A DNA stretch of 56,378 nucleotides, taken from NCBI GenBank assembly GCA_034409055.1, contig DAOUMU010000022.1, positions 1-56,378 of the forward strand, in the 5' to 3' direction. The stretch comes from DAOUMU01 sp034409055 (GTDB lineage: Bacteria; Chloroflexota; Anaerolineae; 4572-78; J111). The position numbers and the translations under genes were made by a program. The notes beneath the pieces are model-generated. The model made no database searches. It saw only the letters and a list, made by a program, of their open reading frames with translations, and had not been told where the DNA came from. The stretch's first letter is position 1. Every line of letters starts with the position of its first letter. Shown piece by piece: positions 9,601 to 16,984 of this stretch.

Positions 9601-10797
9601 GATTCCGGTTTGGAGCTTATTGAACGTTCTGTGCAACTGGCCCAACAAGCAGGCGACCAGAAGCTAGTGGGCGAGGGATACAATCACTGGGGTAAGCTCC
9701 TCTATTTGCGCCGGGAGTACGAAACCGCTGAGATTTACCTGCAGCAAGCCTTGGGCATTGCCCAAAAGCATCACGATAAAGAGGCTCAGGCAGATTGTTT
9801 TAACAGCCTGGGAATTGTCGCCCATTATCAGGCCCATTATGAGCAAATCTATTATGATGTAACCCTTTATTTTTTTCAAGAGGCTATAGATTTGTGGCAG
9901 ACAATAGGCAATCAAGTTGGCTTGGCCAATAGTCTTAGCAACCTGGGTATGGTTTATTACGATATGGGGCAATATATGGCCGCTCAACAATATTACCGGC
10001 AATCATTGGCCTTGTACCGCATGATTGGTGATCGGACCGGCGAGGCATCGGCCCGACTGGGCTTGGGACAGATACAGCGCAGTTTGGGTAATTATGATTC
10101 AGCGCATCAATTTTTAGAAGAAGCCCTGGTTACGCACCAATCTACCGGTGACCGCCGGGGTGAAGTTAACAGCCTTTATCATACGGGCTTCCTCTGGAGT
10201 CGTTTGAAAGAGTATGATAAAGCGCTCACTTTTCTAGAAGAAGCACTGCTAGCTTTAAATAACTATCCTCATCTGGGGCCTAATTCAGCGAAGAAACCGG
10301 TAGACGTGCTACAAATCCTGGGAGAGCTTGACGATCCCTGGGCCTTGGGCAAGTCACTCACCTATTACGGCTGGACCTTACTGAACAAAGGTCTGCCTGA
10401 TAAAGCCAAAGATTATTTTGAAGAGGCCATGCGAATTAAACGTGATAACCGGCAGAAAGCTGCGGCCGTGGAGGATATAGCTCATCTGGGTAGTGTAGCC
10501 TTGGCCCTCAATCATTTAGATTTAGCCGACACCTATGCTCGTCATGCCTTGGATTTTGTCAACAAGCACGGTACCCAGGGTATCGAGCATCCGGCCATGG
10601 TTTACCTGGCTTGTTATCGTATATTGCAGGCCAATCAAAAATTCAAACAAGCTAAATCGGTCCTGATACAGGGTCAGCAGTACCTGGCTGCCCAGGCCGC
10701 CCAAATTGATGATCCTACCCTACGGGAAAGTTATCTGACTAACATCCCAGAAAATCGAGAAATTCAAAAACTGGCCAGCCAAATAAAGGAGGAGTAA
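6637..10797 (+). CDS. Soluble-adenylyl-cyclase-like protein: two cyclase domains, P-loop NTPase, TPRs
   Basis: A 1386-residue signalling protein with the C1-C2-NTPase-TPR layout of soluble adenylyl cyclases. C1 (about 40-215) has the metal-binding aspartates D49 in FTDISGF and D99 in KFSGDA but lacks the Asn/Arg transition-state pair. C2 (about 275-430) has lost the first metal Asp (LFIGIGG, G283) but keeps GDAVNLAAR with N394 and R398. The two domains are therefore complementary and could form one active site. A P-loop ATPase follows with GELGLGKS (494-501) and a Walker B-like LLIVLEDIHWAD. Residues ~870-1386 are TPR repeats. It would make cAMP (or cGMP) in response to an unknown cue. No membrane segment is seen. 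Start is TTG 6637 or the in-frame ATG at 6649. Confidence 0.8.
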   Translation: MKLTMVSPELLKKLAAYVPTPIAQAICRQPRILTEPTARRFPAVVLFTDISGFTPLSELLGQVGPTGTEELTYLINQYFTRVIQIIEAYQGQVVKFSGDALTVLFPAEDISMKLAIRRAGECALAIQARMKDFANIKTSRGQASLSMKVGIGAGEILECSVGGVLERWEYVVGGDPLAQVAMAEHRAQPGQTVFSPQAWALAQEFFSGTANANNQEFVNLDRVISPLPKLKPIDLDWGQLELEQRQIAEKALQCYVPGAIKARLGQTADWLAELRRMTILFIGIGGLDYEDPNAGEQLQNFSQATQELIYRFEGSLGKVAVDDKGTVLLILFGAPPFSHEDDPTRAVAFALSLQTVAQKQNLRMSIGITEGSIFAGPVGAPGRREYTVIGDAVNLAARLMQYGRAGTIIISDRVKERAGPRFVTESLGQISLKGKADTLAAHLVKGEQGTQEEFVMRYLLHEEPMIGRQAELEQVRLTTAQARAGKLQLLLIEGELGLGKSRLVSEIVREWMTEGGVGYGSKCVSYGRQVPYQAWREVLTAIYGLTANLSPQRQLARLANGIAELADPPEQPGYWAARLPLLADILSLEIPENDFTRNISGQLRRNNTFALIEALLRRQAEHWPLLIVLEDIHWADELSLSLITYLAKTLIDSSLMLVLVYRWSTLETDLQALTDIKHFPYAHTIHLSSLSAEESLDLVKILLGDRQLPPEALEILLNLGQGNPFFLQEIAGAILDVVDSQANGTQKLLQALDLPDTVQDVILTRIDRLSETEKLTLKVASVIGASFQRSLLSAVHPMREARYRLPAHLDQLENSKLVRLEASAPKWEYVFRNVMTQEVVYEGLLMAQRRQLHAAVGVALENLVPDEVEPLAFHFRRSDNWQKALYYLKIAAEKARREYANQAAIDYYSEILALLADLPLADGGSVLSTEYWDTLLERAKLYHLIGQRDQAVEDFGTLGLIAEALNDNRRRALAAKQWAHSYETDGDYDSGLELIERSVQLAQQAGDQKLVGEGYNHWGKLLYLRREYETAEIYLQQALGIAQKHHDKEAQADCFNSLGIVAHYQAHYEQIYYDVTLYFFQEAIDLWQTIGNQVGLANSLSNLGMVYYDMGQYMAAQQYYRQSLALYRMIGDRTGEASARLGLGQIQRSLGNYDSAHQFLEEALVTHQSTGDRRGEVNSLYHTGFLWSRLKEYDKALTFLEEALLALNNYPHLGPNSAKKPVDVLQILGELDDPWALGKSLTYYGWTLLNKGLPDKAKDYFEEAMRIKRDNRQKAAAVEDIAHLGSVALALNHLDLADTYARHALDFVNKHGTQGIEHPAMVYLACYRILQANQKFKQAKSVLIQGQQYLAAQAAQIDDPTLRESYLTNIPENREIQKLASQIKEE

Positions 10798-10807
10798 CTA
10801 TTCACCT

Positions 10808-10880
10808 TGTCACTCTGAGGCGTAGCAAAGCGAAGCCGAAGAGTTTCTTCACCAGCGGCATAGGAGATTCTTCGAGGAAC
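10808..10880. repeat. Fragment of the dispersed CATTCTGAGCGAAG-type repeat
   Basis: GTCACTCTGAGGCGTAGC followed by GAAGAGTTTCTTC and GGAGATTCTTCG is a degenerate relative of the element at 16791-16928 and 21741-21872. Confidence 0.5.
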
Positions 10881-10887
10881 AGGTTTG

Positions 10888-10928
10888 AAAAAAAAGCCCC
10901 TGGCACGATCAGTTGTGCCAGGGGCTTT
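10888..10928 (-). terminator. Intrinsic terminator, mainly for the sigma factor gene
   Basis: A perfect 12-bp stem AGCCCCTGGCAC / GTGCCAGGGGCT (10895-10906 and 10915-10926) with an 8-base loop. Read on the minus strand it is followed by a run of eight T, so it ends the sigma factor transcript; it may also slow plus-strand transcription from the cyclase gene. Confidence 0.85.
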
Positions 10929-10945
10929 ACTGTATAGTGCTCTAT

Positions 10946-11869
10946 TTAGTTGACAAAGCCAATCAACCGACCTGCTTGATCTGGTCGGCGCAATTTTGCC
11001 AAAGCTTCCTTTTCAATCTGGCGAATGCGCTCGCGGGTCAGACCAAAACGTTCGGCTACATCTTGCAGCGTTAGCGGTTGACCATCACGTAAGCCATACC
11101 GCAATTCCACGATACGACTTTCGCGAGCGGTCAATCCAGACAAGGCGCGGCGAATTTCCCTTTCCAACAGAGTAGAGTCAACCTGGTCTTCCAGAGCCTG
11201 GGTTAAATCGTTCTCCACAAAATCGGCCAGGGTAGCGCCGTCATCCCCCACAGGTTCTTCCAGACTAAGAGTTTCCTGCCCATCTTGCAGCAACCCGTGG
11301 ATATCCTCGGGGGCGTCACCGGTGAAGGCAGCGATTTCTTCCACCTCGGGAGTGCGTCCCAACTTTTGAGTTAGGTGTCCCATCACCTTTTTGATTTTGC
11401 CCAGGTGATCTACCTTGTGCACTGGCAGACGAATTACACGTGTTTGCACAGCTACAGCCCGGCTCACACTCTGTCGAATCCAGTAACTGGCATAGGTACT
11501 CAACCGCACCCCTTTGGTAATATCAAATTTATCAATAGCTCTAATTAGACCCAGCACACCTTCTTGAGAAAGTTCAGCCAAGCTCAACCCGTGTCCGGTA
11601 TATTTACTGGCAATACTAATCACCAGGCGACCATTGGCCTGAATTAACGTCCGTCGAGCAATGGCACCTTCTTCTACTTTGGCTTCAAGTTGCTTACGCA
11701 GCTCACTGCTTAAGTTTTCGTCTTTTGCCAATCGTTGGGCTACTTTCTTACCCTCAACCATAACCCTGATCAAGCGTTTTTCTTCATCAGGAGATACTGG
11801 TGCAGTGGCTGCCAGATCAGCAATGCTCAATCTAAACAGCGCTTCGTCGGGTGCCCACGTTGTTGCCAT
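10946..11869 (-). CDS. RpoD-family (group 1/2) RNA polymerase sigma factor
   Basis: A 307-residue sigma-70 factor. Region 2 contains LIQANGRLVISIASKY, SLAELSQEGVLGLIRAIDKF and RLSTYASYWIRQSV; region 3 follows with IRLPVHK and LGRTPEVEEIA; region 4 has the helix-turn-helix LTLQDVAERFGLTRERIRQIE. It lacks a long region 1.1, so it is more likely an alternative primary-like (group 2) factor than the main RpoD, though Chloroflexota primary factors vary. It is the last of three minus-strand genes, after a Lon-N-domain protein and a GntR-cobalamin regulator, with gaps of 106 and 156 bases. That layout suggests but does not prove linked regulation. A strong terminator sits just after the stop. Confidence 0.88.
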   Translation of the reverse strand: MATTWAPDEALFRLSIADLAATAPVSPDEEKRLIRVMVEGKKVAQRLAKDENLSSELRKQLEAKVEEGAIARRTLIQANGRLVISIASKYTGHGLSLAELSQEGVLGLIRAIDKFDITKGVRLSTYASYWIRQSVSRAVAVQTRVIRLPVHKVDHLGKIKKVMGHLTQKLGRTPEVEEIAAFTGDAPEDIHGLLQDGQETLSLEEPVGDDGATLADFVENDLTQALEDQVDSTLLEREIRRALSGLTARESRIVELRYGLRDGQPLTLQDVAERFGLTRERIRQIEKEALAKLRRPDQAGRLIGFVN

Positions 11870-12025
11870 ACTTTTTACCTCACCTCTTACAATAATTTAC
11901 ACTTCGCCCTCTACTGTCACTCCTCTCAGCAGCGCCACACATCTTTGTACTACTCAGTTTTTAAGCTTCAGCAGAGCACTGAAATAACAGAACTGATCAG
12001 CACCTTTGCCATTATCAGTTTGAGT

Positions 12026-12727
12026 TCAATTTAAAGAATAATCTACAAATGGTAATCTTTGAATTCGTTGATGGGCGTGATAAGCCTTTAACATATAGAC
12101 AAGTATTTGATCTTCCCGATCGATTATATTCAGCGTTTTTACTATTAACGTTGTTAGCGATTTAGCCGACAACAGTTCTTGTTTATCAGGCAAAGGTCCC
12201 TGCAGGGCCGCACCGGCTAAAAAGGCCAGCGCAGTTGGGTCGGTGGGTAAGATTGCATTTGAAAGATCCTCGCCGGCAGCAGCCCCCAGATGATTAAGAT
12301 ATCGTTTTACAATTGGTCGCAGTTTTTTAAACAGGTTTTCTATTTTTTCAGGATCATCATCTTGCATCGGAAAAAGGTCTACCCGTCCAATAAGAAAGTC
12401 ATCTTCACTGGGTTGAATACCTTTTACAATAAACCTGTCCTGACCTATCGCCACCAAATTCATACGATCGTCTTTTAAATTTTCCACAGCAGTGATGCGA
12501 GCAGTTGTACCAACATTGTAGATATCATCACAGGTCAGACCAGCTACATTTGGAGCCTGGGCTCGTCTATTTTTGGCTAAAACCACTCCAAAAGATTGAT
12601 TAACCGCTAAACACTCCCTAACCATAGATTTGTATCGTTCTTCAAAGATATGTAGCGGCAACATCATCCCCGGAAACAAAACAACATTTAGAGGAAACAA
12701 AGGAATGTGTGAATCATTAGCTAACAT
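12026..12727 (-). CDS. Lon N-terminal substrate-binding domain protein
   Basis: A 233-residue stand-alone version of the Lon protease N-terminal (LON) domain. The signature is IPLFPLNVVLFPGMMLPLHI followed by FEERYKSMVREC near the start, then the strand-rich middle (TARITAVENLKDDRMNLVAIG, and RVDLFP) and a helical C-terminal half. No AAA+ ATPase or Ser-Lys protease domain is present, as is usual for this bacterial family, whose exact role is poorly known; substrate recognition or chaperoning is inferred. It lies between the sigma factor and the GntR-cobalamin regulator on the same strand. Confidence 0.82.
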   Translation of the reverse strand: MLANDSHIPLFPLNVVLFPGMMLPLHIFEERYKSMVRECLAVNQSFGVVLAKNRRAQAPNVAGLTCDDIYNVGTTARITAVENLKDDRMNLVAIGQDRFIVKGIQPSEDDFLIGRVDLFPMQDDDPEKIENLFKKLRPIVKRYLNHLGAAAGEDLSNAILPTDPTALAFLAGAALQGPLPDKQELLSAKSLTTLIVKTLNIIDREDQILVYMLKAYHAHQRIQRLPFVDYSLN

Positions 12728-12833
12728 GGTCTTTTTCCTTGCACTCTATGAGGCCACCATTCACCCGCTTCACAATTTATACGTCTATTCTAATTGTAAT
12801 CTTCAATGCTTTCTCGAATCCTACAAATTGTTT

Positions 12834-13799
12834 TTACACAGAAAACAATTTTTCAATTTCTGTCACGGCGGTTTCAATTGTATCACCCAGATAAAGCCCA
12901 GATATTCGTGATATCAGTGATGGGTTTTGGATAAAAGCCACTCCGCCAAAAGTGAAGTTTGTTTCCAGTCTATGCCGTCCGTCGTTACTGATTTGGCTCG
13001 AAAGTTTCGCTTGATACTGTTGGCTTAAGTCTATCAGAGTTTTTCCAGCTTCTGTTGTAGCCGCAGAAAAGCAAATAAGTTGAGGTTGTACGGTATCTAT
13101 TACCTGATGGTAATCGGTGCTGGTAACGTTTGGCCCCAAATAAATAACTAAATAGCCTCGCCGCCGCAGTATCAGAGCCAACAAGAGTAACCCTATTTCG
13201 TGCTGGTCTTCTGGAGCACAAGCAAGCAACAGTTTGGGTCCTGACTCCGATGTAGTGCTGGCATTAACCATAGCCGCAAGTTGAGAACGCAAGGTAGTAA
13301 TGGCATAGTTTTGTGCTAAAAGACTTGCTTCTCCGTTGTGCCATCGCTGTTCCAGTTCCCGGATAACTTCCGGGAATAATTTCAAAGCTACGGCTTCAAC
13401 CGAATAGGTGGCCAGAGCCTCACGGATAATCCGTTCTGTCTCTACGCAATTAAAGGATAACAACAGGTCGACTAATCTTTGCTGATAATGTACTTTGGTA
13501 ATCGTCGTAAAATTCAGATTGGATAACCGTTCTGTTTTGCTTACCGGCGCATCGGTCGAATTGTTTGGCTTATAGCTCACAAATGTTCCTTTTCCGACCC
13601 GCGTGTAAACAAGACCTTCATTAACAAGCTCTTTTAAGGCTCGTCTGGCTGTCATCCGGCTCAAATTATAATATTGGCAAAGATCACGCTCAGAAGGCAA
13701 CTTCTGATGAGAATGGTAAATTCCTTGTTCAATCTGGTTTTGCAACATCTCTTTTAGTTGAAGATAAATGGGTATTGGATGTTGCTTATCCAGATACAT
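12834..13799 (-). CDS. GntR-type DNA-binding domain fused to CarH-like cobalamin-binding module
   Basis: A 321-residue regulator. Residues 1-78 are a GntR winged helix (IPIYLQLKEMLQNQIEQG, LPSERDLCQYYNLSRMTARR, VGKGTF). Residues ~105-180 resemble the four-helix bundle of CarH/LitR B12 photoreceptors, with W153-H154 in QRWHNGE. Residues ~188-321 are a Rossmann-like B12-binding domain with E197-x2-H200 in PEDQHEIGLLLLALILRRRG and a YLGPNV strand. In MerR-type CarH the bundle motif is W-x9-EH; here those last two positions are Q163-N164. The usual partner of this sensor is a MerR domain, so the GntR fusion is unusual. It probably binds adenosylcobalamin and may sense light or B12. A repeated GTATAC operator lies just upstream. 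Confidence 0.82.
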   Translation of the reverse strand: MYLDKQHPIPIYLQLKEMLQNQIEQGIYHSHQKLPSERDLCQYYNLSRMTARRALKELVNEGLVYTRVGKGTFVSYKPNNSTDAPVSKTERLSNLNFTTITKVHYQQRLVDLLLSFNCVETERIIREALATYSVEAVALKLFPEVIRELEQRWHNGEASLLAQNYAITTLRSQLAAMVNASTTSESGPKLLLACAPEDQHEIGLLLLALILRRRGYLVIYLGPNVTSTDYHQVIDTVQPQLICFSAATTEAGKTLIDLSQQYQAKLSSQISNDGRHRLETNFTFGGVAFIQNPSLISRISGLYLGDTIETAVTEIEKLFSV

Positions 13800-13820
13800 A
13801 GCTTTTTTCTGCCTCCACAG

Positions 13821-13850
13821 TGGTGTATACCAGTATATACCAGTATACCC
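13821..13850. promoter_or_regulatory. Tandem GTATA(TA)CC operator upstream of the GntR-cobalamin gene
   Basis: Three units, GTATACCA (13825), GTATATACCA (13833) and GTATACCC (13843), start 26 bases before the gene's ATG on the minus strand. Each has a dyad GTATAC-like core, as expected for a GntR dimer site; autoregulation is inferred. Confidence 0.5.
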
Positions 13851-14011
13851 CTATTCTATCCTATTTTGTTTTAAATGTCAATACCCTTTATCTATGGGGC
13901 AAAATTTATAATTTTGTTAAATATCTCTCACACCAAGCGCTAATAAGTGCCAGTGTATTTTAGCAACCATAAATTAAAGGGAAGTTAAATTTTGGTCAGA
14001 CATTTGGGTGA

Positions 14012-14055
14012 TTGGCTCACGTAGTGCCTTGTGCTATAATAACACAATAGTGTTA
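14012..14055 (+). promoter_or_regulatory. Promoter with overlapping dyad for the response regulator gene
   Basis: TTGGCT (14012-14017), 17 bases, TATAAT (14035-14040). A perfect dyad TAACAC-AATA-GTGTTA (14040-14055) begins at the last base of the -10 box and covers the expected start site, a good position for a repressor or for autoregulation. Confidence 0.55.
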
Positions 14056-14091
14056 GAATAAAGTTAAAATCCAAGGGAGGAAAAAAAGACT

Positions 14092-14814
14092 ATGGCTGCA
14101 CCTCCACCAACAGGTGCTGCTTTCCCCCGTGTTCTTGTCGTCGATGATGACCCGGAAGTTGCTAAATCCATTAAGGCAACTTTGCGCAAGTATTATCAGG
14201 TTTTTGTCGTCTACAGTGGTGTTGAGGCTTTGAAAGAGGCTCGGCGCCATCGTCCAGACATCATTGTGTTAGACGTGGTGATGCCGGGCATGGATGGACT
14301 GGAAACCTGTCGCCAGCTCCGAATCGATCCAGCCTTGGCCGACGTCCCCATTTTGTTTCTCACCGCCTTAGGGCAGCCCGAAGATAGAGTGGCCGGCTTC
14401 CGCGCGGGCGCCGATGATTATTTGACCAAGCCGTTTAACCTGGAAGAGTTACAACTCAGAATCAAGGCTATTTTGCGTCGTGTGGTACCAACAACACCAG
14501 CACCTAGCCCTACCATAAAAATAAACAACCTGGTCTTGGATAGAAGCACCTATCAAGTAACGACTAATAAAAAGCAGGCTAAACTTACCCCGGTTGAGTT
14601 TGATTTACTCTACCACCTTATGATCCACTCGAATGAGATTTTTACCAGTGATCGTTTGTTACAAGAAGTTTGGGATTACCCATCAGAGAGTGGTAGCCCC
14701 GATCTGGTGCGTATGCATATAAAAAACTTGCGTGACAAAATCGAGGAAGATCCCAGTAACCCTGAATTTATTTTGACTATTCCCCGTCGAGGCTACACCA
14801 TTGCCTCAGATTGA
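14092..14814 (+). CDS. OmpR/PhoB-type response regulator
   Basis: A 240-residue two-domain regulator. The receiver domain (about 12-128) has the acidic pocket DDD (18-20), phosphoacceptor D61 in IVLDVVMPGMDG, the LFLTA switch strand and the conserved Lys in DDYLTKPF. The C-terminal winged helix (about 140-240) has LTPVEFDLLYHL, VRMHIKNLRDKIEEDP and RRGYTIAS. The start is supported by GGGAGG ten bases upstream. No histidine kinase is adjacent, so it is an orphan here. It is transcribed divergently from the GntR-cobalamin regulator across a 292-base gap with a promoter and operator-like repeats. Confidence 0.9.
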   Translation: MAAPPPTGAAFPRVLVVDDDPEVAKSIKATLRKYYQVFVVYSGVEALKEARRHRPDIIVLDVVMPGMDGLETCRQLRIDPALADVPILFLTALGQPEDRVAGFRAGADDYLTKPFNLEELQLRIKAILRRVVPTTPAPSPTIKINNLVLDRSTYQVTTNKKQAKLTPVEFDLLYHLMIHSNEIFTSDRLLQEVWDYPSESGSPDLVRMHIKNLRDKIEEDPSNPEFILTIPRRGYTIASD

Positions 14815-14875
14815 CGGTCAAAAAGCACCATGACGACTGACATTTCCTCATCTTGGGTTACTGATGAAAAAAAAG

Positions 14876-14906
14876 AACCCCGCCTCGCCGTTGAGGTGGG
14901 GTTTTA
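14876..14906 (+). terminator. Intrinsic terminator after the response regulator
   Basis: AACCCCGCCTC (14876-14886), GCCGTT loop, GAGGTGGGGTT (14893-14903) with one G-T pair, followed by TTTATTTT. Confidence 0.85.
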
Positions 14907-14964
14907 TTTTGGGAGATAGTAGACAGGGTATTTGCCAGGGCTCCCTGCTAGATGCAGAGGATAG

Positions 14965-15198
14965 TTAGCCAGCCAGATCCATAATCTTTTGTTGTTCCGT
15001 TATTGACTCCAGCTTGGCCTTGCGAATTTGGGTTGGTCGGGTCGGAGCACTGGCCAGAGTTTTCTCCAGGTGATAAATCTCCGCATAGAGATCGTCCACC
15101 GCTTGTGTAGGCACAATCTGCCAATGTCCATTCGTTAACCAATTCACAAAATCAGCCAACTTTTCCATAATAATATATCCCGATGATATCGTGTTCAT
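14965..15198 (-). CDS. Small hypothetical protein
   Basis: A 77-residue protein with no family I recognise: a helical N-terminus (MEKLADFVNWLTNGHWQIVP) and a charged C-terminal helix rich in Glu, Lys and Gln. ATG at 15198 is preferred because AAGGAG lies about 12 bases upstream on the minus strand; an internal ATG at 15168 has a weaker site. It is convergent with the response regulator gene and separated from it by the terminator. Confidence 0.45.
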   Translation of the reverse strand: MNTISSGYIIMEKLADFVNWLTNGHWQIVPTQAVDDLYAEIYHLEKTLASAPTRPTQIRKAKLESITEQQKIMDLAG

Positions 15199-15318
15199 GG
15201 CAACACACATCTCCTTCTTTGGTCTACAAAGAATAGTTACTTTTCTCCCTCCCCCAGCTACCCCCTTTTTCCCAAATCAACACATATGTTACTTGAGTGT
15301 CAAGAATTTGCAAATTTT

Positions 15319-15503
15319 GGGCGCATTTCAATTTGGGGGCAACAAGTATATTGTGGAATCGAGGCTGTCCCACAGGGAGGCTGCGCACTGCGAAGCCCCC
15401 TGCGGGTCAGCCGGACGTGGTCCCTTTGGACCGGCTGAAACCTCGACTCCAAAGGCTTAACCGGTTGCTAAATCATACCTCGCCCCAAAACTGAAACGCA
15501 CCC
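15319..15503. mobile_element. MITE-like element, family 1 (GGGYGCRTTTCARTTTTGGGGC ends)
   Basis: Imperfect terminal inverted repeats GGGCGCATTTCAATTTGGGG (from 15319) and CCCCAAAACTGAAACGCACC (to 15502) bound about 185 bases with no open reading frame. The inner part has a second inverted pair around CGAGGCTGTCCC and GAAACCTCG. A shorter relative is at 24440-24508, a single end at 48743-48764, and a cousin at 43822-43933. It fills the gap before rtcA. Confidence 0.6.
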
Positions 15504-15539
15504 GCCGAATTTGCATGTTTCGATTCTACTTTTGGCTTG

Positions 15540-15548
15540 TGGTATAAT
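15540..15548 (+). promoter_or_regulatory. Extended -10 promoter for rtcA
   Basis: TGGTATAAT: a perfect TATAAT with the TGN extension and no clear -35 box, 70 bases before the chosen rtcA start. Confidence 0.5.
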
Positions 15549-15618
15549 GGATTTACAGATTAATTGTACTCAATGGAGTAGAAAACCTTCATTACTCGCT
15601 TGGCATTTAAGGGTGGAT

Positions 15619-16707
15619 ATGTTGATTATTAATGGCGCTTATGGCGAGGGAGGCGGGCAAATCCTGCGCACCGCTCTGACTCTGGCGGCTATCCTGACCC
15701 AACCAATCCGTATTGACAACATCCGCGCTGGACGTAAAAACCCCGGCCTGGCTGCCCAACATCTTACGGCGGTAAAAGCGGCAGCTATAATTTGCGATGC
15801 CCAACTTACGGGCGATAAGTTGGGCTCAACCCAACTTACTTTTGAGCCACAGAGTCCACCCATTGCTGGCTCTTATGAATTTGACGTCGCCGAGGCGCGA
15901 GAAGGCGGCAGTGCCGGAGCGGCTACGCTGGTGTTGCAAACCGTGCTGCTACCGCTGGCTTTGGCCGACAACACCAGTATGTTTACCGTTAAGGGAGGCA
16001 CCCACGTACCGTGGAGCCCCTCCTTTCATTACTTACGCGATGTTTATCTACCCATGTTAGCTCATTTGGGCGTGCAGACCACCGCCGAACTGACAGCATG
16101 GGGCTGGTATCCAGCTGGCGGTGGCGAAATTACGGCCACCGTATCGGGCCAAACCGGTCTCGCTTCTACTTTACCCGGTCACTCCCGGAGGAGTTATCGT
16201 GAAAGGGCCAAACCTATAGAACCAGAGCGCGGTCCTTTAAAGCAAATTAATGGGGTAGCAGTGGCCGCCAACCTGCCGGCCCATATTGCCCAACGGATGC
16301 GTAATCGAGCCAGTAATTTACTGGAGCAAGCCGGTTTGCCAGGCTCCATCGAACCACGGCGAGTGCGCTCTGTGTCGCCGGGAGCGGGTATATTTTTGGT
16401 GGCCGAGTATGAGTCCAGCCGGGCCGGTTTCAGCGCGCTAGGCCGAAAGGGCAAACCGGCCGAGCGAGTAGCGGAGGAAGCCATTAATGATTTGCTAGCT
16501 TTTCACCAAAGCCAGGCCGTCTTAGATAAACACCTGGCCGATCAACTGATTTTGCCGCTGGCCTTGTCTGGACTGTCCGGTCCTTTTTGGGTCGAGCAAC
16601 TCTCACCACACACTTTAACCAATATCCGGGTTGTCGAGCAATTTCTCGGTCCGTTGGTTGAGATTGACCACAAACGTGGCCTGATTTATTTTAGGCAAAG
16701 GGATTGA
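15619..16707 (+). CDS. rtcA: RNA 3'-terminal phosphate cyclase
   Basis: Converts an RNA 3'-phosphate to a 2',3'-cyclic phosphate using ATP, in RNA repair or processing. The family N-terminus IINGAYGEGGGQILRTALTL is intact, followed by IRAGRKNPGLAAQHL, REGGSAGAATLVLQTVLLP, GGTHVPWSPSFHYL and the GWYPAGGGEI block. The C-terminal part has LADQLILPLAL. The ATG at 15619 is chosen over upstream in-frame codons because it precedes the conserved strand directly and has AAGGGTGG a few bases upstream; the upstream extension (from 15511) overlaps the promoter. RtcB was not seen in this window. A repeat element separates it from rnz. Confidence 0.93.
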   Translation: MLIINGAYGEGGGQILRTALTLAAILTQPIRIDNIRAGRKNPGLAAQHLTAVKAAAIICDAQLTGDKLGSTQLTFEPQSPPIAGSYEFDVAEAREGGSAGAATLVLQTVLLPLALADNTSMFTVKGGTHVPWSPSFHYLRDVYLPMLAHLGVQTTAELTAWGWYPAGGGEITATVSGQTGLASTLPGHSRRSYRERAKPIEPERGPLKQINGVAVAANLPAHIAQRMRNRASNLLEQAGLPGSIEPRRVRSVSPGAGIFLVAEYESSRAGFSALGRKGKPAERVAEEAINDLLAFHQSQAVLDKHLADQLILPLALSGLSGPFWVEQLSPHTLTNIRVVEQFLGPLVEIDHKRGLIYFRQRD

Positions 16708-16790
16708 GGCCTGCCGTGAGCCTTGTACAGCCTAACATAAGCTATCCCGCGCAAAAATTAGAGTCTCTATTTGAAATTAGTAAGTCCATT

Positions 16791-16928
16791 GTAACTACCT
16801 ACCATGTCATTCTGAACGAGTGCAGCGAGTGAAGAATCCCCAAGGTTTTGGTAAAGTAGACCTCTTTTGGGCCAACATTTCGGAGATTCCTCGTCGCTCC
16901 GCTCCTCGGAATGACATGAGGGTAGGCA
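16791..16928. mobile_element. MITE-like element, family 2 (CTACCATGTCATTCTGA ends), copy A
   Basis: Begins GTAACTACCTACCATGTCAT and ends GAATGACATGAGGGTAGGCA, so its ends are inverted repeats. An inverted second copy lies at 21741-21872. It is noncoding. Confidence 0.7.
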
Positions 16929-16984
16929 CAGTCCATTGGTCAATTGACAATTTGATCATCCTATGCAAAGGAACAAGCTGACGA

